Position numbers and translations under genes: made by a program. Positions 16,648 to 26,099 of a stretch of DNA of 64,000 nt are shown in pieces. This DNA comes from Pseudomonadota bacterium (GTDB lineage: Bacteria > Pseudomonadota > Gammaproteobacteria > Xanthomonadales > Xanthomonadaceae), in assembly GCA_023390905.1 (NCBI GenBank), contig JAEWBY010000080.1, forward strand, positions 62,001 to 126,000, read 5' to 3'. The notes under the pieces were generated by a model. That model saw only the letters and a program-made list of their open reading frames with translations, was not told the origin of the DNA and ran no database searches. The stretch's first letter is position 1. The number at the start of each line of letters is the position of its first letter.

Positions 16648-18270
16648 TCAGGCGGCGCGGTAGTTGTCCTGCATCGGATAGCGCCGTGCATACAGAGCGA
16701 AGGCCAGCGCCGCGACGAACGCGAAGCCGGCGAAGAAGAACATCAGGAAGGCGTTTTCGCTGAGCCCGGTGCTGGCGATGTGCGCGGTCACCGTGTCGTT
16801 GCGCACGCCCGCATTGGTGAGCAGCACCCACAACCCGCCGAACGTGCTGGTCAGATACCAGAACGCCATGATCACGCCCTTCATCGCCTGGGTGGCCTGG
16901 CTGTAGGCGAACTCGAGCGCGGTGGCCGAAACCAGCACTTCGCCGAAGGTCAGCAGCGCATACGGCGCGATCTGCCACGCCAGTGACACCGGATCACCGC
17001 CGTCCATCCACAGTTGCAGCATGCCGGCGAGGATCCAGGCCACGCCGGAAAACGCGATGCCCCAGCCCATCCGGCGCAACGGAGTCGGCTCGAACCCGGC
17101 ACGGCGCAGGGCCGGATACAGCACCAGATTGTTGAACGGAATCAGCAGCATGATCAGCAGCGGGTTGAGCGCCTGCATCTGCGAGGCTTCCTTGATCAGC
17201 CAGCTCGGCCACCACGCGGCCTCGTGCGGGATCACCATGCGGTTGCCCTGCAACACCCAGGTCGACGCCTTCTGATCGAACAACGACCAGAACGGCGTCA
17301 CCAGTGCGAATACGATCAGGATGCGCAGCACCGCGCGCACGCTGTCCACCGCCGCATCCGGATGCAGGCCGCGCGCGCGTTCCAGTTGCAGCGAAGCGCC
17401 CCATCCGCCCAGCGCGATCAGCACGCCCAGCGACAGGCACGCGGTGATCACGAAGCCGAAGGATTGCGGCCACACGCCCGACACCGCGCCGGTCGCGGTC
17501 AATGCCCAGCCGAGCAGCATCGCGATCGCCAGCACCACGCCGGTCACCGCCACGAAATAGCCGGGCCGGCCTTCGCCCGCGCGACGCGTGCGCAGCGCGG
17601 TCATCACCACCGGCATGAAGCCATCGGGATCCGCGCCGGACGGCGGCACGTTGACGTACTGCCGGCGGCCGAGCCAGAAGATGAAGGTTGCGATGAACAT
17701 CAGCACGCCGGGAATGCCGAACGCCACGGCCGGCCCATAGCTGCGCAGGAACAGCGGCATCAGCAGCGAAGCGAAGAACGAGCCGAAGTTGATCGTCCAG
17801 TAGAACGCATCGAACACCACCTTGGCCTTGCCCTTGTTGGTCTGATCGAACTGATCGCCGACGAAGGACACCACCAGCGGCTTGATGCCGCCCGAGCCGA
17901 GCGCGATCAGGAACAGGCCCGTGTAGAACCCGGTGCGATCATTTTCGAACAAAGCCAGGCACGCATGGCCGGCGCAATAGATCAGCGAGAACCACAGCAC
18001 CGTGTTGTACTTGCCGAAATAGCGATCGGACAGCCAGCCGCCCAGCAGCGGGAAGAAATACACGCCGATGACGAAACTGTGGAACACGTCCTTGGCCGCG
18101 CCTTCGCGGTCGGCTTCGGGCAGATAGGCCAGCAGGATGCTGCTGGCCAGGAACTGCACCAGGATGTTGCGCATCCCGTAGAAGCTGAACCGCTCGCAGG
18201 CCTCGTTGCCGATGATGTAGGGAATCTGCCGCGGCAGCCTGCCTGCGGTCGCTTCGTTCGTCGGGGTCAT
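16648..18270 (-). CDS. POT-family proton-dependent oligopeptide transporter
   Basis: 540 aa MFS protein with the PTR2 signatures NEACERFSFYGMRNIL and FDAFYWTINFGSFFASLL and about 12-14 membrane helices. It imports di- and tripeptides with protons in the inner membrane. I chose the ATG at 18270 because it precedes the conserved N-terminal ERF motif by about 26 residues; the frame remains open upstream into the divergent gene, which is a shadow. It is divergent from an exported M14 peptidase 135 bp away, which could supply peptides. It forms an operon with the rhomboid gene. Confidence 0.93.
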   Translation of the reverse strand: MTPTNEATAGRLPRQIPYIIGNEACERFSFYGMRNILVQFLASSILLAYLPEADREGAAKDVFHSFVIGVYFFPLLGGWLSDRYFGKYNTVLWFSLIYCAGHACLALFENDRTGFYTGLFLIALGSGGIKPLVVSFVGDQFDQTNKGKAKVVFDAFYWTINFGSFFASLLMPLFLRSYGPAVAFGIPGVLMFIATFIFWLGRRQYVNVPPSGADPDGFMPVVMTALRTRRAGEGRPGYFVAVTGVVLAIAMLLGWALTATGAVSGVWPQSFGFVITACLSLGVLIALGGWGASLQLERARGLHPDAAVDSVRAVLRILIVFALVTPFWSLFDQKASTWVLQGNRMVIPHEAAWWPSWLIKEASQMQALNPLLIMLLIPFNNLVLYPALRRAGFEPTPLRRMGWGIAFSGVAWILAGMLQLWMDGGDPVSLAWQIAPYALLTFGEVLVSATALEFAYSQATQAMKGVIMAFWYLTSTFGGLWVLLTNAGVRNDTVTAHIASTGLSENAFLMFFFAGFAFVAALAFALYARRYPMQDNYRAA

Positions 18271-18405
18271 CCGGTCATCCGGTGGCAAATTGCCTCGCAG
18301 GTTACCGGATCCCCCGCGAGGGGTCGAACCACCACGGTCATGCTGTGCGCAGGCACCGCGGGCAGGCATGATGCGGGACTTTCGGCTCCCTGGAAGAACG
18401 CGCCC

Positions 18406-20172
18406 ATGATCCGTCCGCTCTCCGCCGCCCTGCTGCTGGCCCTGTCCCTGCCCTGCCTCGCCGCCGATGCCGCCCGCGCGGATCTGCGCACCGTGTCCGA
18501 ACAGTCCGGCTTCCTGCGCACCGGACGCTACGATGAGGTGATCGCGCTGTGCGATCGTTTCGCGCGCACGTACCCCAAGGCGGTTCGCTGCATCGAATTC
18601 GGCACCACGCCCGAGGGCCGCCCGATGAAGGCATTGGTCGCATCGACGCGGGGCGCCTGGACCGCCGATCAGGCGCGTCGGCAGAAACTGCCCGTGGAGC
18701 TGATCCAGGGCGGCATCCATGCCGGTGAGATCGACGGCAAGGACGCGGGTTTCCTCGCCCTGCGCGAAGTGCTGGAAGGCCGGGCCGCCAGCGGCGCGCT
18801 GGACAAACTCGTGTGGGTGTTCGTGCCGGTGTTCAACGTCGACGGCCACGAACGCTTCGGCGCGTGGAATCGCCCGAACCAGCGCGGCCCGGAGGAAATG
18901 GGCTGGCGCGTCACCGCGCAGAACTACAACCTCAACCGCGACTACGTGAAGGCCGACGCGCCGGAAATGCAGGCGATGCTGCGGCTGGTCAATCAGTGGG
19001 ATCCGCTGGTCTACGTGGATCTGCATGCCACCGACGGCGCGCAGTTCGAACACGACATCTCGGTGCAGGTCGAACCGGTGCACGCCGGCGATGAACCCCT
19101 GCGCGGCGCCGGCCGCATGCTGCGCGACAACGTGCTGGCCGATCTGGCGCGCGAAGGATCGCTGCCGCTGCCGTACTACCCGTCCTTCGTGGTCGGCGAC
19201 GATCCGTCTTCCGGGTTCGAGGATGGCGTGGCCACGCCGCGTTTCTCGCACGGCTACTTCCAGTGGCGCAACCGCATCGGCATGCTGGTGGAAACGCATT
19301 CATGGAAGGAATATCCGGTCCGTGTGCGGATCACCCGCAACACGATCGTCTCGGTGCTGGATCAGGTCGCCCGGCATGGCGGTGACTGGCTGGCCACCGC
19401 GCAGGCGGCCGATCAGCGATCCACGCAACTGGCCGGCACCACCGTGCCGTTGACCTGGGCGGCCAGCGACAAGACGCGCATGGTCGAATTCAAGGGCTAT
19501 GCGTACACGCGCACGCCTTCGGACGTATCCGGCGCGCTGATGACGCGCTACGACGAAAATACCCCGCAGATCTGGCGCGTGCCGATGCGCGATGACATCC
19601 AGCCCGCACTGACCATGCCCGCGCCGCGCGCCGGCTATCTGGTGCCCGCGGCACACGCGGCCTGGGTCGGTGAAAAGCTCAAACAGCACGGCATCGAATT
19701 CCGCCGCGTCGCCGCGCGTACGCAGTTGCCGGTGCAGACCTTCCGCGCCACCGCCACCAGGTTCGCCGCGCAACCAGTGGAAACCCACCAGCGCTTGTCG
19801 CTGGAAGGCCAGTGGCAGGCCGAGACGCGCGACGTTGCGGCCGGCGCGCTGTTCGTTCCTATCCAGCAGGCCAAGTCGCGGCTGGTGATGGCGCTGCTGG
19901 AACCGCAGGCGCCCGATTCGCTCGCGGCGTGGGGCGAATTCAACGGTGCGTTCGAGCGCAAGGAATACATGGAGGATTACGTCGCCGAGGACGTCGCGCG
20001 CGGGATGCTCAAGGATCCGGCGGTGAAGGCGGCGTTCGAGCAGAAGCTCAAGGACGATCCGGCATTCGCCAAGGATGCCGGCGCGCGGCTGGAATTCTTC
20101 GCCCGCCGCCATGCCTCCTGGGATGAACGCTTCAACCTGTATCCGGTGATGCGGGTCGACAGCGCCCTGTAA
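18406..20172 (+). CDS. Exported M14 zinc carboxypeptidase
   Basis: 588 aa with a Sec signal peptide (MIRPLSAALLLALSLPCLA). Zinc ligands His105 and Glu108 in GGIHAGEIDGKDAG and a second His in YVDLHATDG, with the general-base Glu probably in MLVETHSWKEYP. The N-terminal catalytic domain is about 340 residues; the C-terminal 240 residues form an accessory beta-rich domain common in this exported M14 subgroup. It probably trims peptides in the periplasm or outside the cell. I chose the start at the signal peptide; the long upstream open frame is antisense to the transporter. Confidence 0.92.
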   Translation: MIRPLSAALLLALSLPCLAADAARADLRTVSEQSGFLRTGRYDEVIALCDRFARTYPKAVRCIEFGTTPEGRPMKALVASTRGAWTADQARRQKLPVELIQGGIHAGEIDGKDAGFLALREVLEGRAASGALDKLVWVFVPVFNVDGHERFGAWNRPNQRGPEEMGWRVTAQNYNLNRDYVKADAPEMQAMLRLVNQWDPLVYVDLHATDGAQFEHDISVQVEPVHAGDEPLRGAGRMLRDNVLADLAREGSLPLPYYPSFVVGDDPSSGFEDGVATPRFSHGYFQWRNRIGMLVETHSWKEYPVRVRITRNTIVSVLDQVARHGGDWLATAQAADQRSTQLAGTTVPLTWAASDKTRMVEFKGYAYTRTPSDVSGALMTRYDENTPQIWRVPMRDDIQPALTMPAPRAGYLVPAAHAAWVGEKLKQHGIEFRRVAARTQLPVQTFRATATRFAAQPVETHQRLSLEGQWQAETRDVAAGALFVPIQQAKSRLVMALLEPQAPDSLAAWGEFNGAFERKEYMEDYVAEDVARGMLKDPAVKAAFEQKLKDDPAFAKDAGARLEFFARRHASWDERFNLYPVMRVDSAL

Positions 20173-20179
20173 CATCCGC

Positions 20180-20201
20180 GCCCGGCGTGTATGCGCCGGG
20201 C
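20180..20201 (+). terminator. GC-rich hairpin after the M14 peptidase gene
   Basis: Perfect 8-bp stem GCCCGGCG / CGCCGGGC with a 6-nt loop, 8 bp after the stop codon. There is no U-tract, so termination is uncertain. Confidence 0.45.
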
Positions 20202-20242
20202 CATTCACGCGCCCTGTATCGCCGCTTGCGCACGCTGGCGGC

Positions 20243-21241
20243 ATGGCGCGTTCCGACGATCTCATCGTGCTCCGGCCGGAAGGGCTGTACTGCCCGGCTG
20301 GCGATTTCCACATCGACCCGTGGCGGCCGGTGCCCACCGCCGTGATCACGCATGGTCATGGCGATCACGCGCGCATCGGCATGGGCCGCTATTTCGCCGC
20401 CGATGCCTCGCGCCCGATCCTCGACTGGCGGCTGGGCGCACAGGCGCTGCACACGTTCCAGTACGGTGAGCCGTTCGCGCTCGGCCGCGCGCGCGTCTCG
20501 TTCCATCCGGCCGGCCACGTACTCGGTTCGGCGCAGGTGCGCGTCGAAGTGGATGGCGAAGTCTGGGTGGCATCGGGCGACTACAAGCGCCAGGCCGATC
20601 CGACCTGCCATCGCTTCGAGGTCGTGCCCTGCGATGTGTTCATCACCGAGGCGACCTTCGGCCTGCCGATCTACAAGTGGGATCCGACACCGGAGGTGGT
20701 TCGATCCATCGTCGAGTGGCGCCTGGCGTGTGCCGAACGGGGGCGTCCGGCGGTGCTGTATGGCTACGCGCTGGGCAAGGCGCAGCGGATCCTGGCCGAG
20801 CTGCTGCCGCTGGATGATCAAGCGGTATTCGTGCACGGCGCGATCGACAATGGGGTCCGCGTGTATCGCGACGCCGGCGTACCGATGATCGAAACGATCC
20901 CGGTGGCCGAACAGGCGCGCGGGCACGACTACGCCGGACGGCTGATCATCGCCCCGCCCTCGGCCGCGGGTTCGCCCTGGGTGCGGCGCTTCCGCGACGC
21001 CGAACATGGTTTCGCATCCGGATGGATGCGCATCCGCGGCAATCGCCGCCGCCGCAACTACGATCGCGGTTTCGTCATTTCCGACCACGCCGACTGGGAC
21101 GATCTGCTCGCCACGATCCACCAGACCGGCGCGCGGCGGGTCATCGCCACGCACGGCAACACCGATGCCTTGATCCGAACGCTGCAGGAACGGGGTGTGG
21201 ATGCCCAGGCGTTCCGCACCGACTTCGGTGGCGAGGAATGA
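20243..21241 (+). CDS. Ligase-associated MBL-fold DNA exonuclease
   Basis: 332 aa metallo-beta-lactamase/beta-CASP protein. Metal motif HGHGDH at 37-42, the PAGHVLGSAQV strand, VASGDYKRQ, the beta-CASP EATFG segment and the late motifs SDHADW and TH. Enzymes of this type in the same cassette are proposed or shown to be DNA exonucleases. First gene of a four-gene repair operon; its stop overlaps the start of the ligase gene by four bases. It likely processes broken DNA ends before ligation. Confidence 0.92.
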   Translation: MARSDDLIVLRPEGLYCPAGDFHIDPWRPVPTAVITHGHGDHARIGMGRYFAADASRPILDWRLGAQALHTFQYGEPFALGRARVSFHPAGHVLGSAQVRVEVDGEVWVASGDYKRQADPTCHRFEVVPCDVFITEATFGLPIYKWDPTPEVVRSIVEWRLACAERGRPAVLYGYALGKAQRILAELLPLDDQAVFVHGAIDNGVRVYRDAGVPMIETIPVAEQARGHDYAGRLIIAPPSAAGSPWVRRFRDAEHGFASGWMRIRGNRRRRNYDRGFVISDHADWDDLLATIHQTGARRVIATHGNTDALIRTLQERGVDAQAFRTDFGGEE

Positions 21242-22830
21242 AAGCGTTCGCGCGGCTCTACCAGGATCTGGAACACAGTTCGGGCACGCTCGACAAGCGC
21301 GCGCACATCGCCCGCTACGCCGCCGACACGCCGGCCGAGGATCTGGCGTGGGCGCTGTGGCTGCTCAGCGGCGGCAAGATCACGCGGATCGCCAACGGGC
21401 GCGAGCTGCGCGAGTGGATCAGCGAGGAAAGCGGCGAGCCGATGTGGCTGGTCGAAGAATGCTATGCACACGTCGGCGATCTGGCCGAAACGCTGACGCT
21501 GCTGCTGCGGGAACCGGCGCAGGCGGCTGGCGATCGCCCGCTGCGCGCCTGGGTCGAGGACACGCTGCTGCCGGTCGCCGGACAGGATCCGGCACTGCGG
21601 CGCGATGTCGTGGTCGCCGCATGGCGCACGCTGCCGCGCGCCGAGCGGCTGGTGTTCAACAAGCTGATCACCGGCGCGCTGCGCATCGGGGTTTCAACGC
21701 GATTGGTGCAGCAGGCGCTGGCGGATTTTTCCGGCGTGCCGCTGGCGCTGCTGGCCCAGCGCATGCTCGGCGCATGGCAACCCTCGGCCGCATTCGTCAC
21801 CGGGCTGCTCTCGCACGAGGAACAACCCAGCGATCGCGAGCAACCCTATCCGTTCTTCCTGGCCTCGCCGATCCCCGGCGCGCCGGAGGATCTCGGCCCC
21901 ATCGACCAGTGGCTGCTGGAATGGAAATGGGACGGCATCCGCGTGCAGATCATCCGCCGCGGTGACGAAGTCGCGCTGTGGTCGCGCGGCGAAGAACGAC
22001 TGGACGGACGCTTTCCCGAGATCGAGGAGGCCGCAGCATCGCTGGGCGAGGATGCCGTGTTCGATGGCGAACTGCTGGCATGGGACAGCGGCGATGCGCC
22101 ATTGCCGTTCACCGCGTTGCAGACGCGCATCCAGCGGCGCCGGCCGAGTGCGCGCCATCTGTCCGCCGCACCGGCGCGCGTGGTGATCTACGACCTGCTC
22201 GAACACCAGGGCCAGGACCTGCGCACGCTGCCGCTGAGCGAACGCCGCGCGCGATTGCAGGACATCCTCGCGCGCCAGCCGGATCCACGACTGTCGCTGT
22301 CACGCGAAGTCCAGGCCGGCGACTGGCTGGAAGCGGCCGCCTTGCGCGCCGATGCGCGTGCGCGCGGCGTCGAGGGCCTGATGATCAAGCGTCGCGATTC
22401 GACGTATCAGGTGGGCCGACGGCGCGGTGACTGGTGGAAGTGGAAAGTCGATCCGCTCAGCATCGACGCAGTGCTGCTCTACGCGCAGGCCGGACATGGC
22501 CGGCGCAGCACGCTGTATACCGACTACACCTTCGGCCTGTGGACCGAGGACAACGTGCTGGTGCCGGTCGCCAAAGCCTATTCGGGGCTGGACGACAAGG
22601 AAATCCTCAAGCTGGATCAGTGGATCCGCGCGCATACGCTGGAACGCTTCGGGCCGGTGCGATCCGTGCAGCCGGAACTGGTGTTCGAACTGGGCTTCGA
22701 GGGCGTCAATCTCAGCACGCGACACAAGTCCGGCGTGGCGGTGCGGTTTCCGCGCATCCTGCGCTGGCGCCATGACAAGCCACCGGCCGAAGCCGATCGT
22801 CTGGCCACGCTGAAGGCATTGGCCGGATGA
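21238..22830 (+). CDS. ATP-dependent DNA ligase (ligase-associated repair cassette)
   Basis: 530 aa. The N-terminal domain (LWLLSGGKITRIAN, VFNKLITGALRIGVS) precedes the adenylyltransferase domain with nucleophile Lys230 in EWKWDGIRVQ, then FDGELLAW, EGLMIKRRDSTYQVGRR and WWKWKVDP (motifs I to V), and an OB-fold C-terminus. A bacterial LigB/LigC-like ATP-dependent ligase distinct from the NAD-dependent replicative enzyme. It starts within the exonuclease stop codon, and its own stop overlaps the helicase start (ATGA), so translation is coupled through the cassette. Confidence 0.95.
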   Translation: MKAFARLYQDLEHSSGTLDKRAHIARYAADTPAEDLAWALWLLSGGKITRIANGRELREWISEESGEPMWLVEECYAHVGDLAETLTLLLREPAQAAGDRPLRAWVEDTLLPVAGQDPALRRDVVVAAWRTLPRAERLVFNKLITGALRIGVSTRLVQQALADFSGVPLALLAQRMLGAWQPSAAFVTGLLSHEEQPSDREQPYPFFLASPIPGAPEDLGPIDQWLLEWKWDGIRVQIIRRGDEVALWSRGEERLDGRFPEIEEAAASLGEDAVFDGELLAWDSGDAPLPFTALQTRIQRRRPSARHLSAAPARVVIYDLLEHQGQDLRTLPLSERRARLQDILARQPDPRLSLSREVQAGDWLEAAALRADARARGVEGLMIKRRDSTYQVGRRRGDWWKWKVDPLSIDAVLLYAQAGHGRRSTLYTDYTFGLWTEDNVLVPVAKAYSGLDDKEILKLDQWIRAHTLERFGPVRSVQPELVFELGFEGVNLSTRHKSGVAVRFPRILRWRHDKPPAEADRLATLKALAG

Positions 22831-25310
22831 GCCGACGCGCAGCCGCGTCCGAAGCACGCCGCACGCTGGAAGCGTGGTTCGACCGCCAGGGATGGAAACC
22901 GCTGCCGTTCCAGAAGCAGGCGTGGAAAGAATATCTGGCCGGTCAATCCGGACTGATCCACACGCCCACCGGCAGCGGCAAGACGCTGGCCGCGTTCGGC
23001 GGGCCGTTGCTGGAAGCGCTCGCGCAGAAGCCGGGGCAAGCCGCCGCGCGCGCCAGCCGGCGCGTGGCCGCGCGGCCATTGCGCGTCCTGTGGATCACGC
23101 CGCTGCGCGCGCTCGCGGCCGACACCACGCGTGCGCTGGCCCGGGTCAGCGAACAGCTCGGGCTGCAATGGATCGTCGCGCAGCGCACCGGCGATGCGTC
23201 CTCGCGCGACAAACGGCTGGCACGCGGCGGCAAGGTCGATGTGCTGGTGACCACGCCCGAGTCGCTATCGCTGCTGCTCACCTACGAGGACAGCGCGGAC
23301 TTCCTGGGCCAGGTGCGTAGCGTGATCGTGGACGAGTGGCATGAACTGCTTGGCAGCAAGCGCGGCACCCAGACCCAGTTGCTGCTGGCGCGTCTGCGCG
23401 CGTTGTCGCCGGGGCTGCGCACGTGGGGACTGTCGGCCACGCTCGGCAATCTCGATGTCGCCTGCCGTGCGCTGTTGCCCGTTGGCGAAAGCGGCGTGAT
23501 CGTGTCTGGCGCGCGGCCGCGGCCGATGACCCTGGAAACCCTGCTGCCCGACCAGAAGCGCCGCTTCCCGTGGGGCGGTCACCTCGGCCTGGGCCAGTTG
23601 CAGAACGTGCTGCAGCGGATTTTCGCGCAGCGGACCACGCTGGTGTTCACCAACACGCGCGCGCATGCCGAGCTGTGGCATCAGGCCTTGTCCGCGGTCT
23701 GGCCCGAGGATCCGGAAACGCTTGCGCTCCATCACGGCTCGATGGATCCGTCCTTGCGCCAGCGTGCCGAGGCCGGCCTGCGCAGCGGCGCGCTGCGCTG
23801 CGTGGTGGCTACATCCAGCCTGGATCTCGGCGTGGATTTTCCCTCCGTCGATCAGGTGATGCAGATCGGCAGCGCCAAGGGCGTGGGCCGGCTGATGCAG
23901 CGCGCCGGACGCGCACGCCATCGCCCGGGCGAAACCGGACACGTGGTCTGCGTGCCCACGCATGCGCTGGAGCTGGCCGAATACGCCGCCGCGCGCGATG
24001 CGATCGCCGCGGGCCACATCGAATCACGCCAGCCGCCGCATCTGCCGCTCGACGTCCTCGCACAGCACGCCGTGACGCTGGCGCTGGGTGGCGGTTTCGA
24101 CGCCGACGCACTGCTTGCCGAAGTGCGCCGCACCGATGCCTTCCGCGATCTCGATGCCGGAGACTGGCGTCGGGTGCTCGATTTCATCGTGCGTGGCGGC
24201 GATGCGCTCGAACACTATCCCGAATATCGCCGCGTGGTGCGGGACGAGCACGGCGTCTACCGTTTGCAGGACCGCCGCGCCGCACTGCGCCACCGGCTCT
24301 CCATCGGCACGATCACCAGCGATGGCTCGGTGGCGATCAAGCTGCTGCGCGGCGGCGGACTGGGATCGGTGGAAGAGAATTTCCTCGGCCGATTGCGCCC
24401 CGGCGAACGCTTTCGTTTTTCCGGCCGACTGCTGGAACTGGTGCGACTGGAGAACATGACCGCCTACGTGCGCATTGCCCGTCAGGGCGAAGGCATCGTG
24501 CCGCGCTGGATGGGCGGGCGCATGCCGTTGTCGAACCAGTTGGCCTGGCACCTGGAACGCAGCCTGGCCTTCGATCGCGGCTCGCCGGAAATGCGTGCGC
24601 TGGCGCCGCTGCTGGATCTGCAGTCGCGGATCTCCACGCTGCCGCATCCGGATCGGCTGGTCGTCGAGGTCGCACGCCGCCGTGATGGCCAGCACCTGTT
24701 CTTCCATACCTTCGCCGGCCGCGCCATCAACGAGAGCCTGGCCAACCTCGCCGCATGGCGCCTGGCGCGCATGCAGGCCAACACCTTCTCCGTGGCGCAG
24801 AGTGATCATGGTTTCATGCTGTCGCCGCAGCGCCCGCTGACGCTGGACGCGGCGGACGTGCGCCGCGTGTTCGCCACCGCGGATCTGGCCGAGGATCTCG
24901 AACACAGTGCCAACCTCGCCGAACTGGCGCGCCGGCAATTCCGCGGCATCGCGCGCATCGCCGGTTTGCTGCCGCCGTCCCTGCCCGGCCGCGCACCGCG
25001 CAACCTGCGCCAGTTGCAGGCATCCAGCGGACTGCTCTACGACGTGCTGCAGCAGCACGATCCGGATCATCTGCTGTTGCAGCTCGCGCGCCGTGAAGCC
25101 ATCGAGGAAGACCTGCAGATCGAGCGCGTGCGCGATGTCCTCACCGATCTGGATCGCCGCGCGTTGCACCTGCACGAGGCGCCGACACTGACCCCGCTAT
25201 CGTTCCCGCTGTGGGCCGCGGGCATGCGCGCGCAGATGAGCAACGAAGACTGGCAGAGCCGCGTGCAGCGCGCCGTCGAACAACTGGAGGCACGTTATGG
25301 AAGAAGCTGA
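22827..25310 (+). CDS. Ligase-associated DEXH-box DNA helicase (Lhr-Core type)
   Basis: 827 aa superfamily-2 helicase. Walker A TPTGSGKT at 46-53, motif II VDEWHEL, SATLGN (motif III), TLVFTNTRAHAELW, SSLDLGVDFPSVDQVMQIGS and QRAGRARHR (motif VI), then the Lhr-type winged-helix and C-terminal domain. It corresponds to the Lhr-Core without the extra C-terminal half of full-length Lhr. Members of this type translocate 3'-5' on single-stranded DNA and unwind DNA or RNA:DNA hybrids. The DEWH variant of the DEAH box is worth noting. Confidence 0.94.
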   Translation: MSRRAAASEARRTLEAWFDRQGWKPLPFQKQAWKEYLAGQSGLIHTPTGSGKTLAAFGGPLLEALAQKPGQAAARASRRVAARPLRVLWITPLRALAADTTRALARVSEQLGLQWIVAQRTGDASSRDKRLARGGKVDVLVTTPESLSLLLTYEDSADFLGQVRSVIVDEWHELLGSKRGTQTQLLLARLRALSPGLRTWGLSATLGNLDVACRALLPVGESGVIVSGARPRPMTLETLLPDQKRRFPWGGHLGLGQLQNVLQRIFAQRTTLVFTNTRAHAELWHQALSAVWPEDPETLALHHGSMDPSLRQRAEAGLRSGALRCVVATSSLDLGVDFPSVDQVMQIGSAKGVGRLMQRAGRARHRPGETGHVVCVPTHALELAEYAAARDAIAAGHIESRQPPHLPLDVLAQHAVTLALGGGFDADALLAEVRRTDAFRDLDAGDWRRVLDFIVRGGDALEHYPEYRRVVRDEHGVYRLQDRRAALRHRLSIGTITSDGSVAIKLLRGGGLGSVEENFLGRLRPGERFRFSGRLLELVRLENMTAYVRIARQGEGIVPRWMGGRMPLSNQLAWHLERSLAFDRGSPEMRALAPLLDLQSRISTLPHPDRLVVEVARRRDGQHLFFHTFAGRAINESLANLAAWRLARMQANTFSVAQSDHGFMLSPQRPLTLDAADVRRVFATADLAEDLEHSANLAELARRQFRGIARIAGLLPPSLPGRAPRNLRQLQASSGLLYDVLQQHDPDHLLLQLARREAIEEDLQIERVRDVLTDLDRRALHLHEAPTLTPLSFPLWAAGMRAQMSNEDWQSRVQRAVEQLEARYGRS

Positions 25311-25959
25311 GCGCGAACTGCGCATCGATGGCGAAGCGCTGATCGCTTCGGCGCAGCGCTATCTGCTGTGGCCGCGCGAACAGGCCGTGCTGATCGCGGA
25401 TCTGCATCTGGGCAAGGGCGAGGCGTTCCGCCGTGCCGGCATCAGTGTTCCGCGCGGCGGCACGGCGCAGGATCTGGCGCGGCTGTCCGGCGTTCTGACC
25501 CGGACCGCAGCGCGCGAACTGATGATCCTCGGCGATTTCCTTCACCATTCCGGCAGCGGCGGCGACTGGCGCGACGACTGGCGGCTCTGGCGCGAGCAAC
25601 ACGCGGACGTACGCGTGCGCGTGATCGCCGGCAACCATGATCGGCAACTGGAGGCGGTCGCACCGGACATGGACATCGATCTGATCGGCGCCGAACTGCT
25701 GCGCGCGCCGTTCCGCCTCCGCCATGATCCGGTCGAGCGCGATGCGCATGTCATCGCCGGACACCTGCATCCGCGCGTGGGCGTACCCGGTCTTCCGGGC
25801 AAGTGGCACGCATTCTGGTTACGCCCCAAGTTCACCGTGTTGCCCGCGTATTCGGATTTCACCGGCGGCTATTACCCGTCACCACGCCAGGGCGGCGAGT
25901 TCCTCGCCTGCGCCGACGGCCATCTGCTGGCGATGCCGGCCAGTGCATTGCGGCGGTGA
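25297..25959 (+). CDS. pdeM: Ligase-associated DNA damage response endonuclease PdeM
   Basis: 220 aa calcineurin-like metallophosphoesterase. Metal motifs in order: ADLHLGKGEAFRRAG, LGDFLHH, AGNHDRQ and AGHLHPRVG. The related enzyme in Pseudomonas putida is a manganese-dependent DNA nuclease of the same Lhr-Core/Exo/Lig cluster. The start, with a GGAGG ribosome site, lies inside the last codons of the helicase gene (14-bp overlap). Last gene of the cassette. Cytoplasmic, no signal peptide. Confidence 0.93.
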   Translation: MEEAERELRIDGEALIASAQRYLLWPREQAVLIADLHLGKGEAFRRAGISVPRGGTAQDLARLSGVLTRTAARELMILGDFLHHSGSGGDWRDDWRLWREQHADVRVRVIAGNHDRQLEAVAPDMDIDLIGAELLRAPFRLRHDPVERDAHVIAGHLHPRVGVPGLPGKWHAFWLRPKFTVLPAYSDFTGGYYPSPRQGGEFLACADGHLLAMPASALRR

Positions 25960-26099
25960 AGCGATCCAGCGAGCGTCATCGAACGCGGCGTGATGACCTC
26001 GCCGCGGCGGGTTGCGTCTGAAGCCGTGCCTGCAGCAGGACGCACGCAGACGCACGCGCGGCTTCCGCCAATCTTCAACAACCCGCAAGCACTGCGCCG

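Noticed and set aside
17014..18405. Long N-terminal extension of the M14 peptidase frame
   Set aside because: Antisense to the POT transporter, with a shadow-like Gln/His/Arg composition. The signal peptide at 18406 marks the true start.
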